A stretch of DNA of 64,000 nt from Lophius americanus (GCA_037951165.1 JBBDHG010000125.1:1184001-1248000); one strand, 5' to 3'. Counted from the first letter of the stretch, positions 25,571-38,900 are shown. Translations and numbers: made by a program. The notes: a model not told the origin generated them from the letters alone.

Positions 25571-25974
25571 ATTTTGACAGATTTGTGCAGTTCTACAACT
25601 TTTTTTTGCACATCATTGATATTTTCTCTGGTCTTCCTCACACTTTTTGCAATGGCGAAGAATGTCCTCCTATTGTGTAGAATTCTTTTTTTTGCCGCAG
25701 TAAAACATGAAGTCATGTGTATAACAGCAGTCTGACTATGTAACAATTCACTGTGTAACCGTGTTGCACCTGAAACTCTAAACTCTTCATCCCTTCATAT
25801 ACCTTACTACACACCCACTAATTGCAGAACCGCACTGGACTACCTTAAATTATATCTTTTATTGGAGATTTGATTCTTTAGCTATCTTTCAATGTATGTC
25901 TATTTATATTTGTATACATATAAATAATGTACAAAAAAATGTTAATTCGTCTTAAATATTTTCTTTTGTTTATA

Positions 25975-26045
25975 TGAGTATCTGCTGTAACGCTTAAATT
26001 TCCCATTGGGGATTAATTTAAGTTTTTCTATTCTATTCTATCTAT
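25975..26045 (+). repeat. LINE 3' end-like sequence with tattc/tatc tail
   Basis: The phrase aatttcccattggggattaa is followed by a ttctattctattctatctat tail. This layout is typical of the 3' ends of fish L2-like LINEs and of the SINEs they mobilise. A related tail occurs at 53395-53452. Confidence 0.55.
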
Positions 26046-26319
26046 CAGCACATCAGGGTTCTTTATCAAACAGGTGAACATAAAAATATAAAATAGGACT
26101 GGAGATATGCTTACCCCTCCTTTTAATTGCAGGATTCAGGAATAGGTTAAATGCAGAGAACCAATTTCCCTACGTTGTACTTGTATGAATGTATGTGACA
26201 AATAAAGGCTTCTTCTTACTCTTCCTAGGGGTGGCACCCTTTACTCTTTTACTCAATAATTCTGGAGGGTATTTAAATACACATGAAAGGTATTTCAATT
26301 GAGTATGAGAAAGAATACG

Positions 26320-27745
26320 AAAATAGCTCAGGGTAGTATATGATCTTGTTGCAAATGTTTTTATTCATGTTCCTGGACGGTTTGTTTTTTGTGTAACCCT
26401 GTTTGGAATGCGATGTGATGGTGTGTCCTGGTTTATGACATTTGTTACCATGGGAGATAATATATACCCAGACTTTTGGCTCCTCTCAGTTTGCTATGTC
26501 TGGCTCCACATTGACCTTTTGTTTTGTTACCAAATCCCGTTAGAAGCAGAGACATCAGCCTGAGGGAATTATCAGAATCCAGTGCCTCTCCGATTGTGCA
26601 AAGTCCGAGCAGTGTTGCAACGGTTTGATTTACTCTGGCAAGGCCATTCGAATGACAAAAAAATGTCATGTAACTGAGCTATTCAACCTGCCATGTGTCA
26701 CATGACAACACAAAGGAGGTCATTGTCATAAATAGTGTTAAATATTTGATCTGGGTCTGTACAAAGTCTGTGTGCAGACTGCAGGTGTATTACAGTAACT
26801 AACTAACGTCTTTCAAACAGCTTCGCCGAAAAAAGGCCTCTAGAGAGCAAACTATTTATAATTGAGATGTGATTTCACCAAGTGGTTGTCAGGGGACCGT
26901 TAGTTGGAAGAAGACCTTCACGTTCTAAAGCTCTTCTTCTTCACGCGTTTATATAAACGAGGAAGCAGGGACCTCTGGCTCTTCTCGGGTTCTCTGGTCT
27001 TTCAGTCTCTCCTGCAAGGTGAGTCTTTTCCTTTCGCTGTCACGCATGCTTTGTGCGTTAAAATCTTTTGTGTTGCTTTTATTATGACTTGAAATATTGC
27101 ATACTACTGTTGGAGAAGTGAACATCGCAGTTTGAATTTCAGGACTCAATGCCGTATTACTGTTTTTACTGTGGAGAAGAGAGTTTTTATCAAATTCATA
27201 AAATCATAGATTTCAATATATAATCCATATACTCAATTACATTATTTTTTGCTGAGATATTAACAAATGCAAGATCTAATCCTTGCATTTATTAATCATT
27301 TATAATTTTGTTAATGAATAACCTATGTCACAATTGTGCAATTGATGTACTGGCTGTTTTTCAAAAATGCTGTAACACTATAATTTAACTTTATGATTAA
27401 TAAAATCGGATCTTATCTTATCTTAGAAATTTGTGTCATGCTTTTGCTTCAAAGAGTGGAAGGAAAGAACAAAGAAAAGATAACACACTGCAGAAATGAA
27501 TAATAAGTCTTTTGTCATGTATAAGGAGCAATAAATAAACTTTTGTGTGTTTAAGCTTTAGTTTTGGTATCACAACATTAATACAATTTTTTTCTATGTG
27601 GTTATCTTGCACTATTTTGAATGATGACACAAGTTGCAGAGAATAAACTCACCACAACCCTTTAATCTGACTGGTTTTAATTAACTTTCATTTCACGATT
27701 TCATCAGTCAAAGTCGTCCTCTGTCAATCAAAATCCAAGCTTCCA
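26320..27745. repeat. intergenic duplicated block, copy B part 1
   Basis: This is the left part of the second copy of the 20485-21515 block, ending in aaaatccaagcttccagg (copy A: acaatccaggcttccatg). It differs from copy A by an extra segment of about 300 bases near 26760-27180. That segment holds a TATA-like tatataaac (26951) and, about 60 bases later, a good donor-like ctgcaaggtgagtc (27014). Confidence 0.72.
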
Positions 27746-28429
27746 GGCAGATCATAAACAGCTCCTAACAGTGAGTGGCTGACAAGGAGCCATGCCTGCT
27801 CTGGCAGTGTGGCCAAAGCAGAGATTTGTCTGTGGTTAATTTTAACTCTGGCATGTCGGAGTGTCCGACATCTGTGCCACACAGAAGATGACAGTGAATA
27901 AACTCTGTACAAACTTGTGTGAAAGGTCAATGAGGGGGGGATCTGATCACTGCATGTAGCTCAGATAATGATCGTGAATAATGCATTCAAATGTATGATT
28001 ATCTGGTAGATATCAAAGTCGGACATGGATAGACGTAATATTGCAAATCAGCAGTGCCATACTGTACTGTACAAAATAACACATTTGACTCTTGCACTTT
28101 ATTTGATTATGTCTATTTTATGCTACTTGATACTTCTACCACTCCACACCTCAGCGGCATATATTTTACTCTACTCCACTACATCCGCTGGACAGCTGTA
28201 GTAAATAGTTAATTTTCAGATTACACTTTTTTTCACGACTTTCCTGTCGAGCTAAAACCAAGAATCTCCAAATGTGTGATTTTGAATGTTTCTGGTTAAC
28301 TGAAAGATCAAGTTTTGAGGAAATTCTCCTTCTTGAGCTAAATTGAAATCCAAATGAAAGAATCAAATTGTAAATTCGATCTTTAAAAAAAATATGACAA
28401 TAGCAATAATAGTTATAATACAGCGGATC

Positions 28430-29400
28430 ATCTGTTTCCATCTTCCATCCCCTGTCCTCTGCATCTTCCTCCGTCACACCAACCAACGGTATGTCCTCTC
28501 CGCACATCACTATTTTTCTTTAAAGTAGTAAACTTTTTCTCCATTCCTCGGGCTTACACTCACTCTACAAGATAATGATGAACAATCTAGTTAAACATTC
28601 CACTGCCCTCTCTCCTACACACCTCCATACCTCCACCTGTTTGTCACCAACACCAATCGCCTCTCCATTCTTCATCCTCTTTAAAGCTGTTGTCACTTCC
28701 TCCTTACTGATCCTTTGAACTGAATAAAAATAATAATAATACATTTAATTTATAACGCACTTTACATTTGGATCAAACCTCAAAGTGCTACATTGAAAAG
28801 CAGATAATAGCATCAATAAAAAATATAATAATAATTATATAAAAATATGACCAAAAAGCAGCAATGTTAATTAAAAGTTATAGCTTCTGCTAAAAAGGAA
28901 AGTTTTATGCTCTTTTTTAAATGTCTCAGTCGTCTGTGGAGCCCTCAGATGGTCAGGGGCAGCAGAACAGAAGGCACGGTCACCCATGGTGCTGAGCTTA
29001 GTCAGTTTTCTTCATTCATCATACCTTCGAAGTATCCTTCCATTTTACCCTCACACTATCTTCACTTGTTAGTACATTTCCATCTCTCTTTAATCACCCT
29101 AATCTGCTGCACATCCTTCCCATCTTAATCCCTTGAACTTGCCAATTGGTAAGAGTCCTTTTTTGTCCAACCTCTCGTACAACTCATCATAGCCGTCTCG
29201 TTTTGCCTTTGCTACCTCACTCTTCACTTTATTCCGCTACTCTTTGTATTCCTGCCTACTTTCTTCATCTCACCTGCTATTCTACTTCTTCTTTTCTTAT
29301 CTTTCACTGCATATACTCTCCTAAACATCCTCATTACACCACCAAGTCTCGTTATCTTCTTTCCTCTGTACAAATAACACACCTTTAGGAAGTACCTTCC
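28430..29400 (-). mobile_element. RTE/L2-like LINE remnant, nested repeat inside
   Basis: The - strand encodes pieces of a non-LTR retrotransposon ORF in correct order: KSEVAKAKRDGYDELYERLD (endonuclease-RT linker), VRVKWKGYFEGMMNE, RISKEEVTTALKRMKNGEAI, then PEEWRKSLLL, and near the 3' end VGVTEEDAEDR. Stops and frameshifts are frequent, and the core reverse transcriptase domain between EWRKS and VTEEDAEDR is missing. A different repeat (28722-28998) interrupts it after MMNE. The clade is uncertain. Confidence 0.8.
28722..28998. repeat. dispersed repeat inserted in the LINE remnant
   Basis: The first half repeats 6478-6605 closely (ttaatttataacgcac, caaagtgctac, agcatcaataaaaaata). The second half (gtcgtctgtggagccctcag, cagaacagaaggcacggtca) resembles a common fish interspersed repeat. 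It splits two adjacent LINE coding segments, so it inserted after the LINE. Confidence 0.65.
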
Positions 29401-30177
29401 TAAATATCTACTTTATCATTTTTTCTCATAATTAACCACTCTTATTCTTATTCGAATTAAGTCGTCACAACGTGTCTTATGGTTTGGCAAAGGAGGAGAG
29501 ACCACATAGGAGTTGTCACTAAATGATCAACTCCTGGGTTTCTTTAATTGAAAATAATTGAAGATAGAAAATAGATTAAATGGACCACATGAAACAGATT
29601 TCTTAAATTGTTTTTGAAATGCAATCTCTTATCAGAGATAAGGTATAAATCTGTCTTTTACAGTATTTTTTAAAAACTTTTTTGTATTTTTTAGAAACAG
29701 AGATTTTCCTTTCTCTTATATTCAATTCCACAAGGTATATAAAGATTGTTGCTAATTAGGTTTCACAGCATTGAAATACTTTTGTATGATTAAACCTAAG
29801 CTGTTGTATATGATTTATTTTTTCAGAATACTTTATTTTACCTGGTTTAATTGTAATTCAGTAAATGTAGTTAAAGATTTATAGTGGTTAAATGGATTGA
29901 AACCTACATATAAAAAATGGAAGCCATGCTGAAAATACACTCTTCATGAGTTAAAAATTGAAGTTAAAACTCTGTAAGGAACTTTTCTTAGAATTTACTA
30001 TAATTTACTAACATTAGTTTGTGGCAAGTGTGTCAACAGGGTTTCTTTAAGGTTTAAATTATTTTTAAAAAACAAAATTAACTCAAGGTAGAGATTTAGA
30101 GAAAAGCAAACAGAGTGAGAGCCAGAGAGTAACAGACTGGCTGACTGCCATCGCTTTACCATCTCCACAAATCAGGT

Positions 30178-30850
30178 TTCTGGAGGGATAGGCCTGTTCA
30201 GGGGATTTACTGTAACTAGAAAGGACTGTTGAACCTTAATTGTGATATGTGATCTGTGAACTTCTAGTTTACTTCTGATTCTGAATTATCTTACTAAAAA
30301 GATACCGGGGAGATGAGGCAGAACGTAATTTTAGTAACTGAGTGTAAATGTTTGGCAAAGGCCAAAACTGGCATTAAGAATGGAATCTGTAACTGTGATA
30401 GGGGGGTTTCAGTCTGGTATAAATAGAACACTATATTACAAACATCACAGGCCCTGATGGCACCATCATGGCACCAACTGTAGTTAAAACTCAGTGTGTG
30501 ATTAGATTAGTTGGGATGTTAATATAATGTAAACAGTAGATGCAGAAAGGCCCTTTATTTCGCTGGTGTAGCAAAATTGAACCAAATAAAATGATAACTG
30601 TGTGGATTCTGACCTATATACTTTGTGCGAAAAGCTACAAGTATTTCCATTTATTTTCTAATAATAGGGACAAACAACGTGAGACAACATTTCACTGTTC
30701 AACCAACATTTCACTGTTCAACCAACAGGTGTTCTAAAAAACCTATTTCATACCAAAAACAAAAGTAACGAAATGTGGCTATTATATCATTACATTTTAC
30801 AATCATGGTCATAGACATAAAGAACACAGTTTTACCATACCACATATAAA
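30178..30850. repeat. intergenic duplicated block, copy B part 2
   Basis: Continues the copy B alignment where 27745 stops: tttctggaggga here against tttctgtaggga at 21515. Long matches follow (ctggcattaagaatggaatc, ttacaaacatcacag, ccctgatggcac). The 27746-30177 interval is therefore an insertion relative to copy A. Confidence 0.75.
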
Positions 30851-31959
30851 TGCATATTAAGTGAACAATTTGTTATTAAAGCGATATGTCAAGTGAGATC
30901 GGACTTTAATACTCTTTAATAAATCAAAGTATTAGTTAAGACCGGCAAGGAATTCTTTGCACATCGTTATTTGAAGAAGATCCAAATTACAGATATTTAA
31001 CGGTTGGTTTTACTAAACTGGGAATACATGTTGAAATTTTGAGAACCTATGTCACTAATAAACAGAACCTGACTGACATGATGAGGGTCTTAAAGTGGAT
31101 GAAGATTTATTATTTGATTGAATGGATGGAGATTAAAAAGTAATTTTTTTGTAAAAAATCAAATTTGTGCTGTTCAATGTTCTTGAATGTATTACTATAT
31201 TCTAAAGAAGAATGTGAAGCTGTGCTTTTGATCAGGAATAAAGAAGTCAAATTAAACATATTGTTTATAGCCTGCAAATACAAAACGTTGTATTATTAAC
31301 TCAATATACACCAATCATGGATAGCATTGTAACATTTGACAGGTGTATCCTGAAAAATATTCATTATCTTGTAACTTGTCAGTAGGTGAGATATATTTTT
31401 TCACAAGTGATCGATTTGTCTTGAAGGTGACGTATTAGAATCACCTAACTCTAACGGCCTCAGAGATCCAGAAATGGAGGTCTTGTTTGGAGTTCCAGGT
31501 CTGCATGTTATAGGTCTGTGGAGAGAAACACAGTCCATGTTCTCTGTCCCCAAAGACCTCATACAAATGCACAAATTACTTTAAGTTTATGCTGATTCTG
31601 AACACACAGTTGATTAATTGCAGAACTAATTTGGTTGCGGTTTGGCAGAAATACCTTTACAATGTTAGACAGGTGGTTTGGGTGTTATGGCTGTGCTGCA
31701 GGTTGTACAGGGAGAAAAAATTAACTTTGCTATGAGGTCCACAACATTACAGCCTCGGTGGTACACGCCCCTACGCACAGGAAATTAGACCTTTCTATCC
31801 CGTTCATCTCATCTCGCGTGATTTCAGCGTTGCTTGTTAGCTTATAGTGTATATCGGCCTTGAAATATCGTTACGTTTAGATGCTCCCAAAAATATCCAT
31901 TTACTACGGCTGAAAATAGACCGAACTCTCCCTAGATCTATTTAATGAGGATTGATACT

Positions 31960-32158
31960 TGTTTCTTTAAAATAAGAAACATGCTGTGTCCGTAATTTGT
32001 ACTAGCTATGTTGCTAACTGCGCGGTTGTTGACTAGCTAGGTGGCTAACGTCCGTGAAGTAAAACCAGGAAGGAGGGAGAAGACGAACAGGCGGCTCGGC
32101 CTCAGATGAGGCTCTAGTTTTGCAAACGCAAAAACCAACCAGCTACAGTCTTGAAAAG
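31960..32158 (+). promoter_or_regulatory. thrap3: probable thrap3 promoter and non-coding first exon
   Basis: A GC-richer tract with a purine-rich stretch (aggaaggagggagaagacga) ends at a good donor, gaaaag followed by gtaatc, at 32158/32159. The first thrap3 coding exon begins with a splice acceptor at 35841, so an upstream non-coding exon must exist, and this is the best candidate. There is no TATA box. The start of the exon is a guess. Confidence 0.45.
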
Positions 32159-35100
32159 GTAATCGCAACACAGTTTGGTCATTTCGCGTATCTCACAACT
32201 GCATTAAGCTACTGCCTAGTTAATGGTAAGATTGGCAAGATTTGAGAAACGTTTTATTGGACTGAGTTTTGGACTACATTATAACGTGTGCATGCTAAAC
32301 TACACGTTTTTGGCACTATTGTTTCGTGTCGAGTTATGCATGTATTGTTTGTTCTGCAGTTTAAATTGGTTCATGTTCTTTTCAATTTGTCGGGGCCACT
32401 AGAGCGCGTCGACTGGCCTATACGGTGGTCGGTATTGTTGATAACTAAATAAACGCGCATGTTTGCCGCTAAACTTAGCACCGGATGTGCTAATGAAATA
32501 GTTTTCACTCTGGCATTGATGACGACGTGAATCAAACAGCTATCTGATGCAATTTGGGGGAATTAATCCATTGATCCACTGATACCATTTTTGAAATACA
32601 GAATGTAAAGCATGACCATGCATAAAGGGGATTAATTACATCGTATTAAAACACACAGACTTCAGATTCCCTTTGAATCCAGCATTTTTGTGACGTTTAT
32701 TCGCTAGTGCAGGCATTTCCGGGTTTCACTTGATTATACACATACATTTCCAACGTCTATTATATGTACATCTTTGTTGGAATGATACTCCGAACTAGCA
32801 TGGCTACTACGATGCATCGTGAAGTAGAGCCAGGTCCACATAATCTGACAGAGAACACATTATTTGATCCATAACCCCTTTTTCTGACGGGTCCACAATT
32901 GGCATCTGCTTAGTTTTTGCGTTTTTTTTTATAGTGCACAGTGCTCAATTTCAATGGCAATTTTGTTTGTCACAGCCAGTAGTTGTAGTATGTGTGTATA
33001 GCTCCCTTATTGGACACAGGTAGATATGTTGCATCCAAAATATCCCACTTGGTTCAAAATCTAAGTTTGCTGCTCCCTCATCCTGAAATCTATGGCACAA
33101 ATCCATGGCAAATTACCTGAATCTCAGGGAACTGGTTTCAATTAATGCATTTGAAGCAATCTTTGAAGAATTTAAATTTTTTTCATAAATTGTTATTTCT
33201 GTCTGTGCACCTGGGTTTTTGGAACAATTACTAAATTTTCCTTATCTTGACTAGGGTGCTCTGGTAAAATATAATTTCTATCTCAGTTAGACTTTGCTGA
33301 AGATAAAATAAAAAAGGCAAGAAAATCGTAGCAAGATGGCAATTTCATTTCAGACACATATGCAATGTAATTTCTAATGTGTGTACATTAATATTTCAGA
33401 ACATTAACTGTAGTAAAGCAGCCAAAAAGCCAGGGTTGCCTTATTGTTATTATTTACATGTGATGTTAGATATTATGGGAGGTTTAGTTTGTTGCCTGCG
33501 TAACCACGTCTGCGTGACAGCAACTGAACCTCCTGTTAGTGTGTGTCTTTGTTGTTAATTGGAGCCATTCTGTAGTAAAACTGTGTATTTATCCTAGCTG
33601 TTAACAATTAGGCTAATGTTATCGTCCGTGACCACACAGATGTATCCCCCTTCCCCCCCCGTTCCCCCTACTGAGTAATACATGAACTATTAGAGTAAAA
33701 TATGATATACACGGTAGATCTCCCTGAGTCAATTCATATGCACCACATTTCAACTAATAGGGACAAACTGAAAGGTATGGCCTGAAAACGGATTTTGGAG
33801 ATAACGCTCCCTGCGGTGGCGGAAATACACAACGGACCATTCCCAGCATCAATCCTGTTCTTTTTTGCACCGGGGGTATTGGATTTGGGTATGAGTTAAC
33901 TTATATGTTTTCCCTCACGACCACTTTATTTCTCCATTTTTTCACGAAGGACAATCTCTCATGGAGTAGATGCACAGTAGTAGAGCTGCTGCAAGTAAAC
34001 TCTGTAGTGACAACATCTAACTGGGTTGGGACAGCAAATGGTGCTTTTTAATTTCCCATGTCATAAACAAAAAACAATATGATGAAAAATGAATAATTGT
34101 GGAGAGAACCATTTCTAATTCTCATTTTTGCCAAAATTTAATCGGAAAATACACATTTTAATATCATTGTATGAAATGTTAATTTTGGTTTGTTTACTAA
34201 GCATGTAGCTGTACAGACTGCTTCAAGTACTGGCAGATGCAGCATTCATTGATGAATGTGGTATAGTGACTGATCCACTTCCTTCTAATTATCATTCAGG
34301 CCATACAGTACGCCTGCAGTGCCTTTCCCATACAATGCTAAAACAGAAACAATGCTATAAATACAAAGTCTTAGTAGATTTAACTGTTAACCAAGCTTAT
34401 TTTTATCTATTTTCTGTGTCTATTAATTTTAGACTACTCAATATCTTGCTCAGCTTTGTGTGTGAAACTTATACTGTTAAAGTGGTTTGTTGAGAATTTT
34501 TGATATACAAACAACTTGTGGTTTTGAGGTTAAAATGATTAGTTGGTCCTTTGTTTAAAATACCAATAAAGCCCTTAAGATACCTAACAAACATGGTGGT
34601 TCAATCATACAGATAGGTACTTCTTGTTTTAATATGGTCATAGGAAGTTAAAAGTTCAGTGGAAGACCAAGACTAATATAGGCTCAAAACCCCTTCTTGC
34701 TTTAGATATGGACACACAGCAATAACTCCTGAGTGAGCACATAGCAACCACTGTTTGTCTTATAGAAACAACAGAAAACAGGTTATCCACAACATTTTGC
34801 CAAAATCCCCTATTGTCCACTATTTGGTTGACAAAGACAAGGTTGAGTAAAATGCAAATGCTTCAGACTTGACTGTTTGAATTGCAGAATGCCATTGTTG
34901 GTACCAGGAATGTTTCCTCGTGGTTGCTAAGACGTCCCTGTGGTAGTAAAAACATTTTCCTGGTCTGATTGCACAAAAGCAACCCTACCTGTTTTAGAGC
35001 AGCTGAATTGTAAGACAGTCTGATGCGTCGCTCATATTGTTAAAGTGACGCATGCAAAAGGCTTTCTTTCTGTTTATTGGTCGGTGGGTGGGTGCCTAGT

Positions 35101-35384
35101 CACCCATCACCATGGGATCACTGTAACAGTGGATGTAAAAGTAATGAAGGTGTAAACATTTGGACCGTGCGTGGTTTTTCTGGTTGAAAATCAGATATTT
35201 ACTACTGACATAATGCGATTTACCAGATTATGCGCGTAATGTGTAACATGTCATGCAAATGTTCATTCAATCATTTTCTTGTCGGCCATTGTATTCAGAG
35301 TAGAATACAACTGTTTTAAGATTGATACTAATAATAGTAGTAGTAACAGTACTAGCAGTCAGAATTTTACAGTTTCACGGATAA

Positions 35385-35560
35385 TAATAATGATGATAAT
35401 AATATAATTCCTTCTTTATTCATCAAGTTGCTATATACAGCACAACAGTGTGACATTAATTCTTTGCATTTGACCCATCCATGGTGGAGCAGTGGGTAGC
35501 CCCTGTAAAGCGCCCATGGGCACCACTGAGTTAAAGCCACCCCCAAAAGTAGTGCAATGA
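35385..35560. repeat. dispersed fish repeat (catttgacccatcc family)
   Basis: The phrases tttgcatttgacccatcc and gagcagtgggtagcccctgt are characteristic of an abundant fish interspersed repeat; a related copy is at 60215-60450. It lies about 300 bases upstream of the thrap3 coding exon 1 acceptor. Confidence 0.6.
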
Positions 35561-35841
35561 TTTTAATTTTTCCTTCAGAAACAAACACAAAACTGGCTCT
35601 CCCACGGATCCTAGTTGGATGGTCATTTTATTGTAAAGATGTGAAATTCCCAGTGGGTTGTATCCACTTTTTAATAAGGGCCATGTTAAAGCTGCACTAT
35701 AAATGGATTGTGTATGAATTTGAGCCATCTTTCTGCACAAAATCTAGGTCTGGGGCTGTCCTAGTTGAAAACTGGTAGCACAGGAATTCAAACTGCTGAT
35801 AACTCACTAACATTCATTTGTTTTGTTGTTTCCCATCTCAG

Positions 35842-35996
35842 TGCAAGAACATTTATTAAGCTCTAAAAGCAAAGATGTCGAAGGTCCCAGTTTCTCCAGG
35901 CCATTCTCGCTCCAGGTCAAGGTCCAGATCCAGATCTTACTCCAGATCTCAATCTAGAAGCCGTTCCCGCTCAAGATCCCGAAAACGTCGTTACAG
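35842..35996 (+). CDS. thrap3: thrap3 exon with start codon and first RS domain
   Basis: The acceptor is tcccatctcag. There are 33 untranslated bases, then ATG at 35875 (caaagATG) and the coding part 35875-35996, ending before gtaaat with two bases left over. It encodes MSKVPVSPGHSRSRS, an RS-dipeptide run, and RKRRYR. The MSK start agrees with the family. Confidence 0.93.
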
Positions 35997-38900
35997 GTAA
36001 ATCCTGTGACTTTCTTCTCTACCTGACACAAGTTTAGACCGTATTTTTGTGCACATATTCTTCTGACTATAACTTATGGCTTTTTTGACGGACTATTTTA
36101 TGCAGCGTGTATAGAACAGATATGAGAAGGCAAAGAAGAATAAAGAGAGAAAATGCTACATAATCTCTTAAATAAATGTTGTTTTTGATATCTATTAATG
36201 TTTTCTATTTTTCTACTGCTACTTATTGTAGCATTACCCCCAGTGTGACCAATGATGTACCACATACAAAAGTATGTATTTTTTAGGAATCAAGTGCCAC
36301 TGACTTGGAATTGAGCAAAACCCTTTTAGTTCTATTTTATTAAATGACAAAGAAATAGGGAATTGCCAACTATTCTGCCAATCGTGTGGCTACTCACAGA
36401 TGACGCCTATTTCAAACTTGAAGTCTATTTTTGAATTTGAATTTAAAACATTTTATGTCAATAAAGTGTATAGTAAAGGGTGGGCAATTTGTTTGTGGAA
36501 TATCTTCAAAGTCTAAAATGGATTCAAGTTATGTCAATCAATTGTGGAAAGGTGTGAACTGGTACAAAATGACACAATGGGAGAATGTCATCGTCATAAA
36601 AGAGTAACCTGCTCTCAAAATGAATTTAATGATTGGTTAACCGGGCTCTACTCTAGTTTTGCTCTCAATTTACAAAATGTTTTGCCTGTGTTAGAGAAAT
36701 AATTTGCATCAGTCAATCCACAGTCTCATGAGGAATCTGCCATCATTTGTGTTTGTGCTGTGTTTCAGTTTTAAACTAGCAACCTTTGTAACACAAAGCT
36801 GCATTTACAACACTTCTTATAAATTAGGGAGTTTTTCTTGTGCTGGCGGTTTCTTTGTCAGAGCATGTTTGTGATTGAAGCTCAGAGGTTGAGCTCTTCT
36901 GTTGTCAGTGTGTTGTTGGTATGGATGTTTTTCCATGGAGAGCATTGCTACACTGCATGTAAATGATTAATAAAGGAGTGGAGGGGAAGCAAAGTCTTTC
37001 TCCTTCCCCTCCTTTACCTCTTCTCTCTCTCTAATAGAGAAGGGTATTTTATGGATATAAGCTTTGCTCATCACATTGAAGTGGACATATTATGAAATGC
37101 TCCATTTTTTACCCTTTCTAACCATCATGAATTTTTGACTCTTTCTCGCATCATGAATTAGGCCAATCAATGAAAAACTGCACGCACACCAGTGATTCTC
37201 CACCTCCCCTTTAGTCTTTTTAACAGTTAGCTCTAAGCATCATGCTAAGGGGAACAGTCATGGACCTAAACTACTGTAGTGTTTTCAGCGCACACCAGCA
37301 TTCATCCTTTCATCACCTTCTTCCCTAAGAGGACATAAAGACTGTGCAGATTATCTCAATTTTTGAGGGGAAATTTTCAGCTATATATCTTCCTGGATTG
37401 CCTTCTGATATTCTGGGTCAAACTCAGGATCGAACATGAACCACCTCCTCCGGGAAGAGGGGGCCGTGGTGAGGTTGTTGTTGTTGTTTATTTGTATTTT
37501 TTCGTACTCAATCCTTTAGTTTCAAACAAACCTGTTACGAGGGACACTGTTTTGCTCAATTCTAATGGTAATTTTAACCCATTTGCATCACAGATATTAA
37601 ATCGAGATTACTGGGAATTTTATGGACTTGTGTAAAAGGGGTATAATATTTTACCTTTAATGTCAAACAGGCTGTCATGGTTGTGGAAATAGAACATTTT
37701 TTATTTGTGCTGCACCAAAGTCCAAGGCTGCGATCTTGTCGTGAAAAGGTGCAAGGGGTAAGCCAAGAGATGACAATACCGATTTCTCAGTAATTTAGGT
37801 GAATTTATTTGCATTTCTTCTACTTGATAGGATATCAGGATGGGCGTTCTTTTAAAATGTCGTGTCCTCTATCTGAGATAGCATGCTGTTTCACAATTTC
37901 TTGGTATCGTAAGCACACTATAAATTGTCATTCACAAGACATATAATTTCTAAATGATTTTTATCCTGAATAAGTTTAACATCAGAGCTTAACTTGATAA
38001 AAGATGGTGTTTTTTTTATTTTTAGAATTTGCATTCTCCCACTGTTAGAACCGGCATAAACCAGGGACCTCTTTTGCTAGTCACATACCACAATTATCAA
38101 CACTGTCTTGGAAATGGTCTTTTATAAGAGTGCAACATATTAATATGTAACAACACAGTAACAATTTATTATTTGTTAAACTTATTTCCTGGATTAATAA
38201 ATTGTCTTGGTTCAAAACAGTGAGGATAAGAATGAATAATAAAGATATATTGAAATAATCAAAACATAGAGTCTACAGTTGTAAAAATTCAAATAAGAAT
38301 AGTCTGAACCAAAAATATCTTTGAAGATGATAGAGTAATTGATCATTTAGTATTGCTGTCAATAGGTCTTCAGTTGAGCAATTTAACTTTCATAACCAAG
38401 AAACTAGTTACTTGACTGGGTTAAGGCTCAATTTTTGTGGAATTTTCTCTGAGAATCTCCAATTGTTCATCATTCAGTATGTTTTTTAACATATTGGAGT
38501 AGTTAATGCAGCCGATCTGAGAGGATCTCCTCAAACAACTATCTGAATATCTTAACTTCCAACTAATGTAGCATTCTCCGCCATAGAAATGGGATAGATT
38601 TTTTTTTAAGGATGGAATGCTTTGCTGTTGATTTGCATAATTGGAAATCATGTTTATTCCACATCATATGCTTCTTCCTCAATACCATTATTTCTCTTGT
38701 GTCTTTTTTCTGTCGTGCAGGTCTAGGTCTTGTTCTCGCTCTCGTTCTCACACTCCGTCCTACAGAAACTATCCTTCCAGGGACTATCAGAACAACAGAG
38801 GTGGGTTCAGAGGTTACAACCGGGGTTACCGGAGACCCTACCACTATCGTGGCAGAAACCGTGGCTATTACCAACGTGGCCATTACCAGAACCGAGGAGG

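Larger units (their letters stand above)
18596..31950. other. intergenic region between map7d1 and thrap3
   Basis: No intact gene can be supported in these 13 kb. The region holds the A/B duplicated block, a broken coding-like stretch on the - strand (24623-25570), LINE and SINE-like pieces (25975-26045, 28430-29400), a GT microsatellite (18681-18697) and AT-rich filler. The small open frames are all below about 120 codons and lack family resemblance. Confidence 0.7.
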
